Counted from the first letter of the stretch, positions 42,025 through 51,054 are shown. The stretch: DNA of 64,000 nucleotides from CFX2 sp014338005 (GCA_030263555.1 SZPE01000005.1:1-64000); one strand, 5' to 3'. Notes: generated from the letters alone by a model not told the origin. Program-made: numbers and translations.

Positions 42025-44556
42025 ATGGTGGATATAAACGACGTTCGCAGCGAAAAGGAACTGAGCGCCGAAGAAGCCGCGCTGAAGCAGCTGCGGACTT
42101 CCTACGAGGAAACCTACGGCTTCCACGATGCCGATGTAAACTACGTCTTCAAGAGCCAGAAGGGTCTGACAGCCGAAATCGTCCGCCAGATCAGCGAGAT
42201 GAAAAACGAACCCGGCTGGATGACCGAAATGCGTTTGAAGGCTTATGAAATCTTCAAAAGCAAGCCGATGCCAACCTGGGGCGCCGACCTGAGCGCGATT
42301 GACTTCGACGACATCTACTACTACGTCCGCGCCACCGACCAGAAAGGCCGCAGTTGGGAGGAAGTGCCGGACGAAATCAAGCGCACGTTCGACCGCCTGG
42401 GCATCCCCGAAGCCGAGCAGAAGTACCTGCAAGGCGTGAGCGCCCAGTACGATTCGGAGTCCGTCTACCACAACATTCGTAAAGACCTGGAAGAAAAAGG
42501 CGTCATCTTCCTGGATATGGACTCCGGCCTGGCACAGCATCCTGACCTGGTGCGCGAGTACTTCGGCACGATCATCCCGTCGTCGGACAACAAATTCGCC
42601 GCGCTCAATACAGCCGTATGGTCAGGCGGGTCGTTCATTTACGTGCCGCCGGGCGTGCATGTGGAAATGCCGCTCCAGGCCTACTTCCGCATCAATACCC
42701 AGAACATGGGCCAGTTCGAGCGCACACTCATCATCGTGGACGAAGGCGCGTATGTGCATTATGTTGAAGGCTGTTTACCCGCCGGAGAATTAGTCAGTAC
42801 GGGTGATAAGTGGGTCAATATTGAGTCCGTTGCGCCGGGGGATACCGTCATGGATAGTGACGGAAATCAAGCGATTGTTAAAAGTGTACGTGTTCGCCCA
42901 TTTAAGGGCGACATGCTCACCATTCGACCAATATCGCAGGCCAACGCTTTTCAGGTTACTCCCGAACACCCCGTGATGGCCGTGAAGCGACGCGACGTTG
43001 CTGTTAAGCGGCAGTCCCGCAATAACTGGCGTATTGAGGTTAACAGCGAAAAGCTGATTGCAGCCTTGCCACAGTTTGTTCCGGCAGGTGAACTCGAAGT
43101 CGGCGATTTCATGGTCTTTCCGATTTCTAAGGTCACAGGCGAACATCCTCGTTATACGCCGGAGATCATGCGACTGTTGGGTTACTACCTGGCAGAAGGC
43201 TCAGCCTACATCCACAATAAACTGAATCAACCCGTCGTGTCATTTACGTTTAATGAAAACGAACGTGAATACATTGACGAAGTGAAAACGCTCATTCAGG
43301 CCTTCACCGGCAAGAATGCGATGGAAATCAGCCAGGCATCACGACATGGCATAGAAGTGCGTGTTTATTCTCGTGAGCTGATGGACTTGTGCGTCAACGA
43401 ATGTGGCAAGGGGGCAGCGGAAAAACGCCTCAGCAAAACCGTCATGGAGCTGCCTGTAGACTTGCAAGCCCACCTGCTGGAAACATACTTTAACGGTGAT
43501 GGCAGCGTTTACACTAAACGCAAGCATTTAATGCTTCGCGCTTCAACAGCATCCCAACAACTGGCATGGCAGCTTCAGGAACTCCTGGCGCGCCAGGGAC
43601 ATTACGCCACAATCACTATCCGTAAAGGTGGCAAAGATGTCATCCAGGGGCGCGAAATCACACGGCGGGACCAGTACATTCTGTATTACTCACCGGACAA
43701 ACAGCAAAGCGAAGTCCGTCTGGCGAATGGCTATTTCCTGGTTCCGATCAAGGAGATCAGCCGGACACCATATGATGGGCCTGTTTTCAATTTTGAATTG
43801 ACTACTGCTCCAAATGCATATGTGACGCGGGGCTTCGCCGTGCATAACTGTACCGCCCCCATTTATAGTTCCAACAGTCTCCACAGCGCCGTTGTGGAAA
43901 TCATCGTCAAGGAAAACGGTCGCTGCCGCTATACGACGATCCAGAACTGGTCGAATAACGTCTACAACCTTGTGACCAAACGGGCCGTCGCCCATAAGAA
44001 GGCCACGATGGAATGGGTGGACGGCAATCTCGGATCATTAATAACTATGAAATATCCATCAGTAATACTCGCAGGCGAAGGCGCGCACGGCGAGGTGCTT
44101 TCCATCGCTTTCGCCGGCAAGGGGCAGCACCAGGATGCGGGCGGCAAAATCACCCACCTGGCCCCGAACACCAGCAGCCAGATCATCAGCAAGTCCATCA
44201 GCAAGGACGGCGGTCGCGCCAGCTATCGCGGCCTGCTCAAAATCGTCAAAGGCGCGGATAACGTCAAAAGCAACGTCGTCTGCGATGCTCTGCTGCTGGA
44301 TGCCGAAAGCCGTTCGGATACCTACCCGTACATCGAGTGCGACGCGAAAAATGTGACGATGGGACATGAAGCTTCGGTCAGCAAAATCGGCGAAGACCAG
44401 TTGTTTTACCTGATGAGCCGAGGGCTGAGCGAAGATGAAGCCAATGCCATGATTGTTAACGGCTTCATCGAGCCGCTGGTGAAAGAACTGCCGATGGAAT
44501 ACGCGCTGGAACTGAATCGTCTTATCCAGATTCAGCTCGAAGGTTCAATCGGTTAG
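42025..44556 (+). CDS. sufB: Fe-S scaffold protein SufB, interrupted by an in-frame intein
   Basis: The 843-residue precursor is SufB split by an intein. N-extein residues 1-249 run to YVHYVEG; C-extein residues 609-843 start CTAPIYSSNSLHSAV. Joined, they give about 484 residues, the normal SufB length, and restore the uninterrupted family sequence VEGCTAPIYSS. The late part has the conserved SRGLSEDEANAMIVNGF and ends LNRLIQIQLEGSIG. SufB holds the nascent Fe-S cluster and receives sulfur from SufS/SufU. GAAGGAG at 42011-42017 precedes the ATG. Activity should depend on protein splicing. Confidence 0.96.
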   Translation: MVDINDVRSEKELSAEEAALKQLRTSYEETYGFHDADVNYVFKSQKGLTAEIVRQISEMKNEPGWMTEMRLKAYEIFKSKPMPTWGADLSAIDFDDIYYYVRATDQKGRSWEEVPDEIKRTFDRLGIPEAEQKYLQGVSAQYDSESVYHNIRKDLEEKGVIFLDMDSGLAQHPDLVREYFGTIIPSSDNKFAALNTAVWSGGSFIYVPPGVHVEMPLQAYFRINTQNMGQFERTLIIVDEGAYVHYVEGCLPAGELVSTGDKWVNIESVAPGDTVMDSDGNQAIVKSVRVRPFKGDMLTIRPISQANAFQVTPEHPVMAVKRRDVAVKRQSRNNWRIEVNSEKLIAALPQFVPAGELEVGDFMVFPISKVTGEHPRYTPEIMRLLGYYLAEGSAYIHNKLNQPVVSFTFNENEREYIDEVKTLIQAFTGKNAMEISQASRHGIEVRVYSRELMDLCVNECGKGAAEKRLSKTVMELPVDLQAHLLETYFNGDGSVYTKRKHLMLRASTASQQLAWQLQELLARQGHYATITIRKGGKDVIQGREITRRDQYILYYSPDKQQSEVRLANGYFLVPIKEISRTPYDGPVFNFELTTAPNAYVTRGFAVHNCTAPIYSSNSLHSAVVEIIVKENGRCRYTTIQNWSNNVYNLVTKRAVAHKKATMEWVDGNLGSLITMKYPSVILAGEGAHGEVLSIAFAGKGQHQDAGGKITHLAPNTSSQIISKSISKDGGRASYRGLLKIVKGADNVKSNVVCDALLLDAESRSDTYPYIECDAKNVTMGHEASVSKIGEDQLFYLMSRGLSEDEANAMIVNGFIEPLVKELPMEYALELNRLIQIQLEGSIG
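42772..43848 (+). mobile_element. SufB intein with LAGLIDADG homing endonuclease
   Basis: This 359-residue insert starts with Cys (CLPAGELVSTG) and ends in a HN dipeptide (GFAVHN) before Cys+1, the classical splice junctions. Block B is VTPEHPVMAV with its TxxH-like His, and block F is in NAYVTRGFAVHN. Two LAGLIDADG-type helices, LLGYYLAEGS and LLETYFNGDGS, mark a homing endonuclease. The stretch is visibly less GC-rich than its host gene, suggesting separate ancestry. From memory, mycobacterial SufB carries an intein of similar size at the same place. Confidence 0.95.
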
Positions 44557-44633
44557 CCGTAACATTTACTCCGGGCGGCGGCACGACCGCCTGCCCGGAC
44601 AACACCTGCATGATACCGGAGGAGAAACTGACT

Positions 44634-45980
44634 GTGGCTGTGGTCAAACAACGCCGCCGCTCGCTTGCGCCTGCCGTGCCGAACTATACCGAGGCGGACG
44701 TTCGGGCGCTGAGCGCGGCTAACAACGAGCCGGTCTGGCTGCTGGAAAGCCGCCTGGCCGCCTGGGAACTGTACGAAGATATGCCTATGCCGACCCTCAA
44801 TGACGAGGACTGGCGGCGCACCGATTACCGGCATATCCGCTGGGATGAAGCTGACCGCATCATCACGCCCAATGGGGCCACGCTCGACATCGTTCCGCCT
44901 TATAACCGCGAGCCGTTAATCGGCGACCGGCAGGGCGGCCTGCTGGTGGTTGTGGATGGCAAAATTGTCCAGCATGAAGTCGCCGATGAATTGGCGGGAC
45001 AGGGCATCATTTTTACCGATTTACGGACGGCCTGCCGCGATTACGCCGACCTGGTGCGCCCCAACCTGATGACCAAAGCCGTGCTGCCCGGTGAAGGGAA
45101 ATTCGCGGCGCTGCACGCCGCCCTGTGGACGCATGGCGTTTTCCTGTATGTGCCGCGTAACAAGGCGGCGGAACTGCCTTTCCATGTGGTTTTTTACAAC
45201 ACCCATCCCGGCGCGAGCCTGGGCCATGTGCTGGTGGTGCTGGAAGAAAACGCCCAGGCTACCATGCTGGTAGATTATGCCTCGTCGCCGGCAGAACAGC
45301 ACTCCGCCTACATCGGCGCGACCGAACTGCTGGTCGGCGACGCCGCCAATTTGCAGTACGTGGGTCTGCAAGACTGGAACCGCGAAACCTACGAATTCAG
45401 CCACCAGCGCGCCCGCGTGGGGCGGAACGCTAACCTTGACTGGATTGTCGGCACAATGGGCGGTCGGCTGGTCAAGACTTATATGGAACTGGAACTCGAT
45501 GGCTTGGGCGCACACGGGCGTATGTCGGGCTTTTTCTTTGCCGACAACGAACAGCTTTTCGACCACGACACGCAGCAGAATCACAATGCCCCGATCACCG
45601 TGTCCGACCTGCTGTTTAAGGGCGCGGCCAAAGACCATGCCCGCACCGTCTGGCAGGGCATGATTAAATCGCTGCCCAACATGCAGAAGATTGACGGCTT
45701 CCAGGCCAGCCGCAACCTGGTTTTGAGCGAACATGCCCGCATGGATGGCATTCCCGGCCTGGAAATTGAAGCCGACGATGTGGCCTGCTCCCATGCCGCC
45801 ACCTTCGGCACGTTAGAAAAAGAACCCGTCTTTTACCTGATGAGCCGGGGCATCCCGCGCCCTACCGCCGAACTGATGGTGATTGACGGCTTCTTCGATG
45901 AACTGCTCCAGCGTATTCCGTTTGAGCGCGTGCGCGAGCGCCTTCAGGCGGCGATGGAGGCTAAAATCATCGGCGCGTAA
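44634..45980 (+). CDS. sufD: Fe-S assembly protein SufD
   Basis: About 448 residues from GTG 44634. SufD partners with SufB and SufC. Features include the N-terminal helical region (NEPVWLLESRLAAWELYEDMP), central beta-helix repeats (LGHVLVVLEENAQATMLVDY), and the late MDGIPGLEIEADDVACSHA and FYLMSRGIPRPTAELMVIDGF, typical of the family. GGAGGAG at 44618-44624 sits nine bases before GTG 44634; ATG 44610 is an alternative but lies upstream of that ribosome site. A terminator-like hairpin follows the gene. Confidence 0.93.
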   Translation: MAVVKQRRRSLAPAVPNYTEADVRALSAANNEPVWLLESRLAAWELYEDMPMPTLNDEDWRRTDYRHIRWDEADRIITPNGATLDIVPPYNREPLIGDRQGGLLVVVDGKIVQHEVADELAGQGIIFTDLRTACRDYADLVRPNLMTKAVLPGEGKFAALHAALWTHGVFLYVPRNKAAELPFHVVFYNTHPGASLGHVLVVLEENAQATMLVDYASSPAEQHSAYIGATELLVGDAANLQYVGLQDWNRETYEFSHQRARVGRNANLDWIVGTMGGRLVKTYMELELDGLGAHGRMSGFFFADNEQLFDHDTQQNHNAPITVSDLLFKGAAKDHARTVWQGMIKSLPNMQKIDGFQASRNLVLSEHARMDGIPGLEIEADDVACSHAATFGTLEKEPVFYLMSRGIPRPTAELMVIDGFFDELLQRIPFERVRERLQAAMEAKIIGA

Positions 45981-45991
45981 AACTTCTTAAA

Positions 45992-46027
45992 AGGCGCGCC
46001 CTGTGTTTAAGGGCGTGCCTGTTTTTT
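45992..46027 (+). terminator. Rho-independent terminator/attenuator between sufD and sufS
   Basis: A 10-bp stem with one G-T pair (AGGCGCGCCC with GGGCGTGCCT), a 9-base loop and a T run (GTTTTTT). It lies between genes on the same strand, so it may partly uncouple sufSU from sufCBD. Confidence 0.8.
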
Positions 46028-46073
46028 GCTTGTGCATAACGGCCCGGCTTTTGCCGGCCAGGGGGAAAACAGG

Positions 46074-47324
46074 ATGGCAAACACTGCCGAACTGCCTTAT
46101 GATGTGGAAGCCATACGAGCCGACTTCCCCATCCTCCATCAGGAAACCCGCCCCGGCGTACCGCTCGTGTATCTGGATAACGCCGCTTCCAGCCAGAAAC
46201 CCCGCCAGGTAATCGAAGTTCTGGACGATTATTATCGCCGTTACAATGCCAACGTCCACCGGGGCATTCATAAACTGAGCGAAGAAGCCACCGCCGCCTA
46301 CGAAGGCGCGCGCGTGAAGATCAAACGTTTTATCAACGCCACCAGCAAGCGGGAAATCATCTTCACGCGCGGCACGACCGAAAGCATCAACCTGGTCGCC
46401 CAGACCTGGGGACGCGCCAATCTGAAAGCCGGCGACGCTGTCCTCACTACCATTATGGAGCATCACTCGAACATCGTCCCCTGGCAGATGCTGGCCGCCG
46501 AAAAAGGCTTCACCATTCGTTACACCCCCTTGCGTGACGACGGCACGCTGGATATGGATGCTTTCCGCCGGATGCTGGGCGAAGGCGCGGTTAAACTTGT
46601 GGCGGTCATGCACGTTTCCAATGTGCTGGGGACGATTAACCCGGCGGCGGAAATCGTGCGGCTGGCGCACGAGGCCGGGGCGCTGGCATTGGTGGACGGC
46701 GCGCAGAGCATCCCGAACATGCCCGTAGACGTGCAGCAGCTTGACGCCGACTTTTATGCCTTCAGCGGGCATAAAATGGTCGGGCCGACCGGCATCGGCG
46801 TATTGTACGGCAAACGCGACCTGTTAGAAGCCATGCCGCCCTGGATGGGGGGCGGTGACATGATCTCTCGCGTCCGGCTGGACGGCAGCACGTGGAACGA
46901 ACTGCCCTACAAGTTCGAGGCCGGCACGCCCTCTATCGCCCAGGCGGTGGGTCTGGGCGCGGCAGTGGACTACCTGAGCGCAGTCGGCCTGGATCGCATC
47001 CAGGCTTACGAAAAACGCCTCACCGAGTATGCGCTGGAGCGGCTGGCCGAAGTGCCGCAGCTGCGGGTTTATGGCCCGCGCGCCGACCAGAAAGGCGCGG
47101 TAGCGGCCTTCACTTTCGCCGGCATCCACCCGCACGATCTGGCGCAGATGCTCGATGTGGAAGGGGTCGCCATCCGCGCGGGGCATCACTGCGCCATGCC
47201 GCTGCACGATTACCTCAGCATCGGCGCATCGGCGCGGGCCAGCTTCTACCTGTACAATACATTTTCCGAGGTTGACGTCCTCATCGAAGCGTTGTATAAA
47301 GCCAGAAAAGCTTTTTCGATTTAG
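46074..47324 (+). CDS. sufS: Cysteine desulfurase SufS
   Basis: A 416-residue PLP enzyme. The N-terminal YLDNAASSQKP and VHRGIHKLSEEAT are typical of SufS/CsdA. PLP-binding Lys is in SGHKMVGPTG near residue 231. The active Cys lies in RAGHHCAMPLHDYL near 372. SufS takes sulfur from cysteine and passes it to SufU and SufB. The start ATG 46074 follows AGGGGG; the upstream open frame would extend into the terminator. sufU starts 16 bases later. Confidence 0.96.
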   Translation: MANTAELPYDVEAIRADFPILHQETRPGVPLVYLDNAASSQKPRQVIEVLDDYYRRYNANVHRGIHKLSEEATAAYEGARVKIKRFINATSKREIIFTRGTTESINLVAQTWGRANLKAGDAVLTTIMEHHSNIVPWQMLAAEKGFTIRYTPLRDDGTLDMDAFRRMLGEGAVKLVAVMHVSNVLGTINPAAEIVRLAHEAGALALVDGAQSIPNMPVDVQQLDADFYAFSGHKMVGPTGIGVLYGKRDLLEAMPPWMGGGDMISRVRLDGSTWNELPYKFEAGTPSIAQAVGLGAAVDYLSAVGLDRIQAYEKRLTEYALERLAEVPQLRVYGPRADQKGAVAAFTFAGIHPHDLAQMLDVEGVAIRAGHHCAMPLHDYLSIGASARASFYLYNTFSEVDVLIEALYKARKAFSI

Positions 47325-47340
47325 GCAGGGCATCCACATC

Positions 47341-47745
47341 ATGTATGATATGTACCGCGAGAATATTCTGGATCATGCCCAGAATCCGCGTCACCCTGGC
47401 ATTTTGTCCCCCGCCGATGTTGACCACGAGGAACACAACCCGCTTTGCGGCGACCGCCTGCGTTTAACGCTGCGCCTGGACGAACAGAACCGCATCAAAG
47501 AAATCGCCTGGGACGGGGAAGGCTGCGCCATCAGCCAGGCGACCGCTTCCATGCTGGCCGACGAAATCCTGGGCAAGACGGTTGATGAGGTGCGCCAGAT
47601 CACCCGCGACGAGGTGCTGGAACTGCTTGGCATCCCCCTCACCATTAACCGCCTGAAGTGCGCGCTGCTGTCGCTTAAAACGCTGACAATCGGGCTTTAC
47701 GGCCTTAAAGAGTGGCAGAAACACGACGACGAGGACGACGAGTAG
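47341..47745 (+). CDS. sufU: Zinc-dependent sulfurtransferase SufU
   Basis: A 134-residue IscU-fold protein. The three ligand cysteines are in NPLCGDRL, GEGCAISQA and RLKCALLSL, with Asp in CGD, as in SufU. The insert between the second and third cysteines (ILGKTVDEVRQITRDEVLELLGIP) is characteristic of SufU rather than IscU. It shuttles sulfur from SufS to SufB. The acidic tail (HDDEDDE) is a minor extra. It sits directly downstream of sufS and three bases from the next gene. Confidence 0.95.
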   Translation: MYDMYRENILDHAQNPRHPGILSPADVDHEEHNPLCGDRLRLTLRLDEQNRIKEIAWDGEGCAISQATASMLADEILGKTVDEVRQITRDEVLELLGIPLTINRLKCALLSLKTLTIGLYGLKEWQKHDDEDDE

Positions 47746-47748
47746 CCT

Positions 47749-48066
47749 ATGACCGAACAAATCTTCACGCCGGTCGCCACGACCGATGAAATTCAGCCCG
47801 GCGAACGCCTGGTGGTAGAACTGGGACGCCGTTGGGTGGCTGTCTTCAACGTGGACGGCCAGTATTACGCTATCGAAGATGTCTGCACCCATGATGACGG
47901 CCCGCTGGCCGAAGGAGAACTGTACGGCTGCGAAATCGAGTGTCCCCGTCACGGGGCGCGTTTCGACATCCGCACCGGCAAAGTGACTGCCCCCCCGGCG
48001 CTGGTGGACGTGGCCGCTTACGAAGTGCGCGTCGTCGGCGACGAAATCCAGATCGCGCCGCGTTAG
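47749..48066 (+). CDS. Rieske [2Fe-2S] ferredoxin
   Basis: A 105-residue protein with the Rieske motif CTHDDGPLAEGELYG then CEIECPRHG (CxH...CxxH), of the type found in oxygenase-associated ferredoxins. As the last gene of the suf operon it may be a client, an electron donor or a quality-check protein; this gene order occurs in several Gram-positive-type lineages. The start is three bases after the sufU stop, without a clear ribosome site. Confidence 0.92.
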   Translation: MTEQIFTPVATTDEIQPGERLVVELGRRWVAVFNVDGQYYAIEDVCTHDDGPLAEGELYGCEIECPRHGARFDIRTGKVTAPPALVDVAAYEVRVVGDEIQIAPR

Positions 48067-48138
48067 ATCGGCGCGCTCATGGTTCGGCGATGCCCATCAG
48101 CCAGCGGGCATCATTTGTATAGGGGTTTAGTTTAAACG

Positions 48139-48909
48139 ATGCAGGCAGCCAAAGCAGCTCTGGACAAACTGTACGACGGGCGACCGTTTCCCCTCATTTT
48201 CGGACATCGCGGGTCCAGCGCCGGTGCGCCAATGAATACCCTGCCCGCTTTTGAACTGGCGGCGCAGCAGGGCGCAGACGGCATTGAACTGGACGTTCGC
48301 CTGTCGAAAGACCGGCAGGTAATCGTCATCCACGACGCGCAGGTAGACAAAACCACCGATGGACACGGCCCCGCCGCTCACAAAACCCTGGCCGAACTCC
48401 GGGAACTCGACGCCGGCGGCTGGTTTGCGCCTGCCTTCCGAAACACGCGCATTCCCACCCTGGACGAGGTTTTTGAAGCGGTCGGCAAACGTCTGATTAT
48501 CAACATCGAGCTAAAATCCGAGGCGTTTTTTACCGGTGGGCTGGAGCAGGCCGTCGCCGACCGGGTTCGTTTTTTCGGCCTGGAGCGCCATGTGATTGTA
48601 TCCAGCTTCGACCCGCTGGCGCTGCGGCGCTTTCGCCGGCTGCTGCCAGAAACGCCGCTTGGTTTTTTATACGCCCCGGATACGCCGCGTTATCTGCGGC
48701 TGCTGGCGGTGGGGCTGGCTTACGAGGCGCTGCACCCGCACCACAGTATGATAAACGCCGATCATGTGGCATGGGCGCGAAAACGAAACTGCCGAATCCA
48801 TACCTGGACGGTCAACGACATTGACCGCGCGCTTGTTTTGCGCGACCTGGGCGTGGAAGCGATCATCAGCGACTCGCCCGCTCTGCTGCGCGAGGCGCTC
48901 GGTGGCTGA
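48139..48909 (+). CDS. Glycerophosphodiester phosphodiesterase
   Basis: A 256-residue GDPD-family enzyme. Catalytic residues are visible in FGHRGSSAGAPMNTL, GIELDVRLSKD and VIHDAQVDKTTDG. The end carries WTVNDIDRAL and a Gly/Asp-rich end (SDSPALLREAL). It cleaves glycerophosphodiesters into glycerol phosphate and an alcohol; no signal peptide is present, so it is cytosolic. Its stop overlaps the GTG of the methyltransferase gene by eight bases. Confidence 0.94.
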   Translation: MQAAKAALDKLYDGRPFPLIFGHRGSSAGAPMNTLPAFELAAQQGADGIELDVRLSKDRQVIVIHDAQVDKTTDGHGPAAHKTLAELRELDAGGWFAPAFRNTRIPTLDEVFEAVGKRLIINIELKSEAFFTGGLEQAVADRVRFFGLERHVIVSSFDPLALRRFRRLLPETPLGFLYAPDTPRYLRLLAVGLAYEALHPHHSMINADHVAWARKRNCRIHTWTVNDIDRALVLRDLGVEAIISDSPALLREALGG

Positions 48910-49549
48910 AGTGTGGCGGCGGCTGGTCGGCCTGGGCTTCCGTTTACTCTATAACGAACTGGCGTTCACCTACGATTGGGTCAGCAGCGTGGTATCCCTG
49001 GGTGCGTGGCGCTGCTGGCAGCGTGCCGCCCTGCCCCACCTCAACGCGCCGCCGGGTTCGCGCGTCCTGGAACTGGCGCACGGCACAGGAAATCTTCAGC
49101 TCGATTTATACGCGCTCGGTTACATACCCATCGGCTGCGACCAGTCGCCGCACATGGGGCGCATCGCTCGGCGGAAGTTGTCCCGGCGCGGGCTGCCGCC
49201 CCGGCTGGCGCGCGGGCAGGCGCAGCGGCTGCCTTTTCCATCGGCTTCTTTTCCCGCCATCGTCTGCACCTTCCCGACCGACTTCATCTTCCAGCCGGAA
49301 ACCCTGCGCGAAACACATCGCGTCCTGTGCGGCGGCGGGCGGCTGGTCATCGTGCCGAACGGCGTTTTGACCGGCAGCGGCCCGGCGGACCGGCTTATCG
49401 AATGGCTGTATCGAATCACCGGCCAGCGCGGAGGCTCCGGCATCAATATTGCCTCCTTTTTTGAGGTTTACGGTTTTGAGGCGCACATCGCCCAGCAGGA
49501 CTGCCCGCGCAGCCTGGCACAGGTTATCATCGCGCGCAAAAAGCCCTAG
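48902..49549 (+). CDS. SAM-dependent methyltransferase (class I)
   Basis: A 215-residue protein. The SAM-binding motif is RVLELAHGTGNLQLDL near residue 58, followed by GCDQSPHMGRIA and AIVCTFPTDF. An N-terminal YNELAFTYDWVSSVVSLG is reminiscent of UbiE-like enzymes. The substrate is unknown. The start is GTG 48902, overlapping the GDPD gene; GTG 48911 is an alternative. The two genes are cotranscribed. Confidence 0.85.
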   Translation: MAEVWRRLVGLGFRLLYNELAFTYDWVSSVVSLGAWRCWQRAALPHLNAPPGSRVLELAHGTGNLQLDLYALGYIPIGCDQSPHMGRIARRKLSRRGLPPRLARGQAQRLPFPSASFPAIVCTFPTDFIFQPETLRETHRVLCGGGRLVIVPNGVLTGSGPADRLIEWLYRITGQRGGSGINIASFFEVYGFEAHIAQQDCPRSLAQVIIARKKP

Positions 49550-49589
49550 CATTCCCAGAAAGAGGATGTTATAATCTCACTCACTGCGT

Positions 49590-49664
49590 GGTGGCTATAG
49601 CGCAGTTGGTTAGCGCGTCTGGTTGTGGCCCAGAAGGTCGTGGGTTCAAATCCCACTAGCCACC
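49590..49664 (+). tRNA. tRNA-His (anticodon GTG)
   Basis: The acceptor stem GTGGCTA/TAGCCAC has an extra G at 49590 facing C at 49664, the G-1:C73 pair specific to tRNA-His. The anticodon loop TTGTGGC, closed by TCTGG/CCAGA, gives GTG. The T arm has GGTTCAAATCC. CCA is not encoded. A TATAAT at 49570-49575 is a likely -10 element. Confidence 0.95.
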
Positions 49665-49674
49665 CTGAAAAGTT

Positions 49675-49709
49675 AAAAGAAGCATGGGTTAAACACTCAT
49701 GCTTCTTTT
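49675..49709. terminator. Terminator of tRNA-His, likely bidirectional
   Basis: A perfect 12-bp stem (AAAAGAAGCATG with CATGCTTCTTTT) and an 11-base loop, followed by GTTT. It also lies just beyond the end of the leftward SRPBCC gene. Confidence 0.85.
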
Positions 49710-49731
49710 GTTTACGGCGTTTCTGCCCCCT

Positions 49732-50907
49732 CTATCCAGGGCGGCGCAGTTTCAGCCGGCTGCGCCGCTGCGCCAGCCGCAGCCCGATTCGACCGCCGGT
49801 TATTGTCGGCAGGGCTGCCTGCGGTGGGGTGGCATCCTCGGTCAGCGCCGCCCGAAGTTCCTGCGTTTCGCTGGGTTTGGGCAGGCCAAAGATTTCAAAT
49901 ACGCTGATTTCTCGCGTATCCATCTTCGCCAGTTCTTCGAGGGAAAGCGGCTCGCGGCGTGTTTGTGTTGTCGGGGCAGCGGCTTCCGGCGGCGGAGACG
50001 ACCTGAACGTTCCTTCCGGGGCGGACTCCGGGGCTTCTGGAACATCGGCTGGCAAAACAGGTTCGGATTCAACACTCCGCGTCCCGATAGTGACAGGCGG
50101 CGTGACTTCATTAGCCGGCTTCTCTGCCGGCGTTTCATCCGGCACAGCGACCGGCTTGCGTGTTTCCGGCTCGCTTGCGGCGCCGGTGATCCGAATGGGC
50201 GGGACAGAATCTTCCTCAATTTCGGGTTCGGTGAATTTTTGCAGGAAGTCCGGTTCGGTTTCTCGCGCCGGCTCGGCTGCCCGCGATGGCCGGGTATCAT
50301 CATCCGCGATTGGCGGCTCGTCAATCACCGGTACAGCGGGAACAGATTCTTCGGCTACCTCTGCATTTTCCAGCCGCGCCGAGGGGTAGCGCGGTTTATA
50401 ACGGACGCGCTCCTCATAGCCGGGCGCGTCGCGCATCAGCGACTTGGATTCGCGGTGTGCGTTGTCGTCACCGGCCTGGTTCAGCTTGCGCCACAACATC
50501 CGCAGGCTTTCCACCATCATGCCTTCAACCTGCCGCCGGAGGCTGATGCTATTACGGACGCCGCTCAAAAATCCTTTCGTGTCGTAGCTCAGCGTCCACT
50601 GAACGACCGTGCCTTCAGGGATTTCCTGCAAGCGGATGCGTCCCCGGTTGGCGTCGAAGGGCATCCCGTCCACATAGGTATATTCGTATCCCAGCCCATC
50701 ATACCAGGCGGTCGTTTCGATTACGCAGTCATGGCCGGAAGCCCGACAGCGCCAGCGCACGCCCACGCCGGTATGCCGCGACGTTAAAAACGATACGCTG
50801 CCGCAGTCGGCCTGCCAGTTTGCGTTATTGTTCAGATCGCTTAAATACCGCCAGACGGTTTCGGGCGATTTCGGGATCAAAATACGGTGATCTAAAACGT
50901 TTTTCAT
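49732..50907 (-). CDS. SRPBCC (START-like) domain protein with long disordered tail
   Basis: A 391-residue protein. Residues 1 to about 150 form an SRPBCC lipid/ligand-binding fold (MKNVLDHRILIPKSPETVWRYL, EIPEGTVVQWTLSYDTKGFL). The other 240 residues are a low-complexity, Pro/Glu/Ala-rich tail with short acidic repeats, ending in a basic cluster (QRRSRLKLRRPG). The tail may be a linker to nucleic acid or to a membrane. No partner is adjacent and the function is unknown. Confidence 0.75.
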   Translation of the reverse strand: MKNVLDHRILIPKSPETVWRYLSDLNNNANWQADCGSVSFLTSRHTGVGVRWRCRASGHDCVIETTAWYDGLGYEYTYVDGMPFDANRGRIRLQEIPEGTVVQWTLSYDTKGFLSGVRNSISLRRQVEGMMVESLRMLWRKLNQAGDDNAHRESKSLMRDAPGYEERVRYKPRYPSARLENAEVAEESVPAVPVIDEPPIADDDTRPSRAAEPARETEPDFLQKFTEPEIEEDSVPPIRITGAASEPETRKPVAVPDETPAEKPANEVTPPVTIGTRSVESEPVLPADVPEAPESAPEGTFRSSPPPEAAAPTTQTRREPLSLEELAKMDTREISVFEIFGLPKPSETQELRAALTEDATPPQAALPTITGGRIGLRLAQRRSRLKLRRPG

Positions 50908-50975
50908 AAGCCTTAGCGCAAGAAACCACCTGCTTCAATCGGTGGCCGTTGACAAAAATGAACCGGCAAACAACT

Positions 50976-51022
50976 TTGAACACTTATCCATAATTATGGT
51001 ACACTAACCGGCATTGTACCAT
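50976..51022 (+). promoter_or_regulatory. Candidate promoter overlapped by an 8-bp dyad (operator)
   Basis: TTGAAC (50976-50981), an 18-base spacer and TACACT (51000-51005) resemble a promoter. The -10 is overlapped by a perfect dyad, ATGGTACA (50996-51003) and TGTACCAT (51015-51022), with an 11-base gap, so the half-sites are about two helix turns apart. This fits repression by a dimeric regulator. Confidence 0.5.
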
Positions 51023-51054
51023 GACTGCCTTTGACTGCCAAAAGGGGAACCCGG

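Noticed and set aside
42772..43848. Separate gene or frameshift inside sufB
   Set aside because: The reading frame is continuous and the insert has complete intein splice junctions and both LAGLIDADG motifs.
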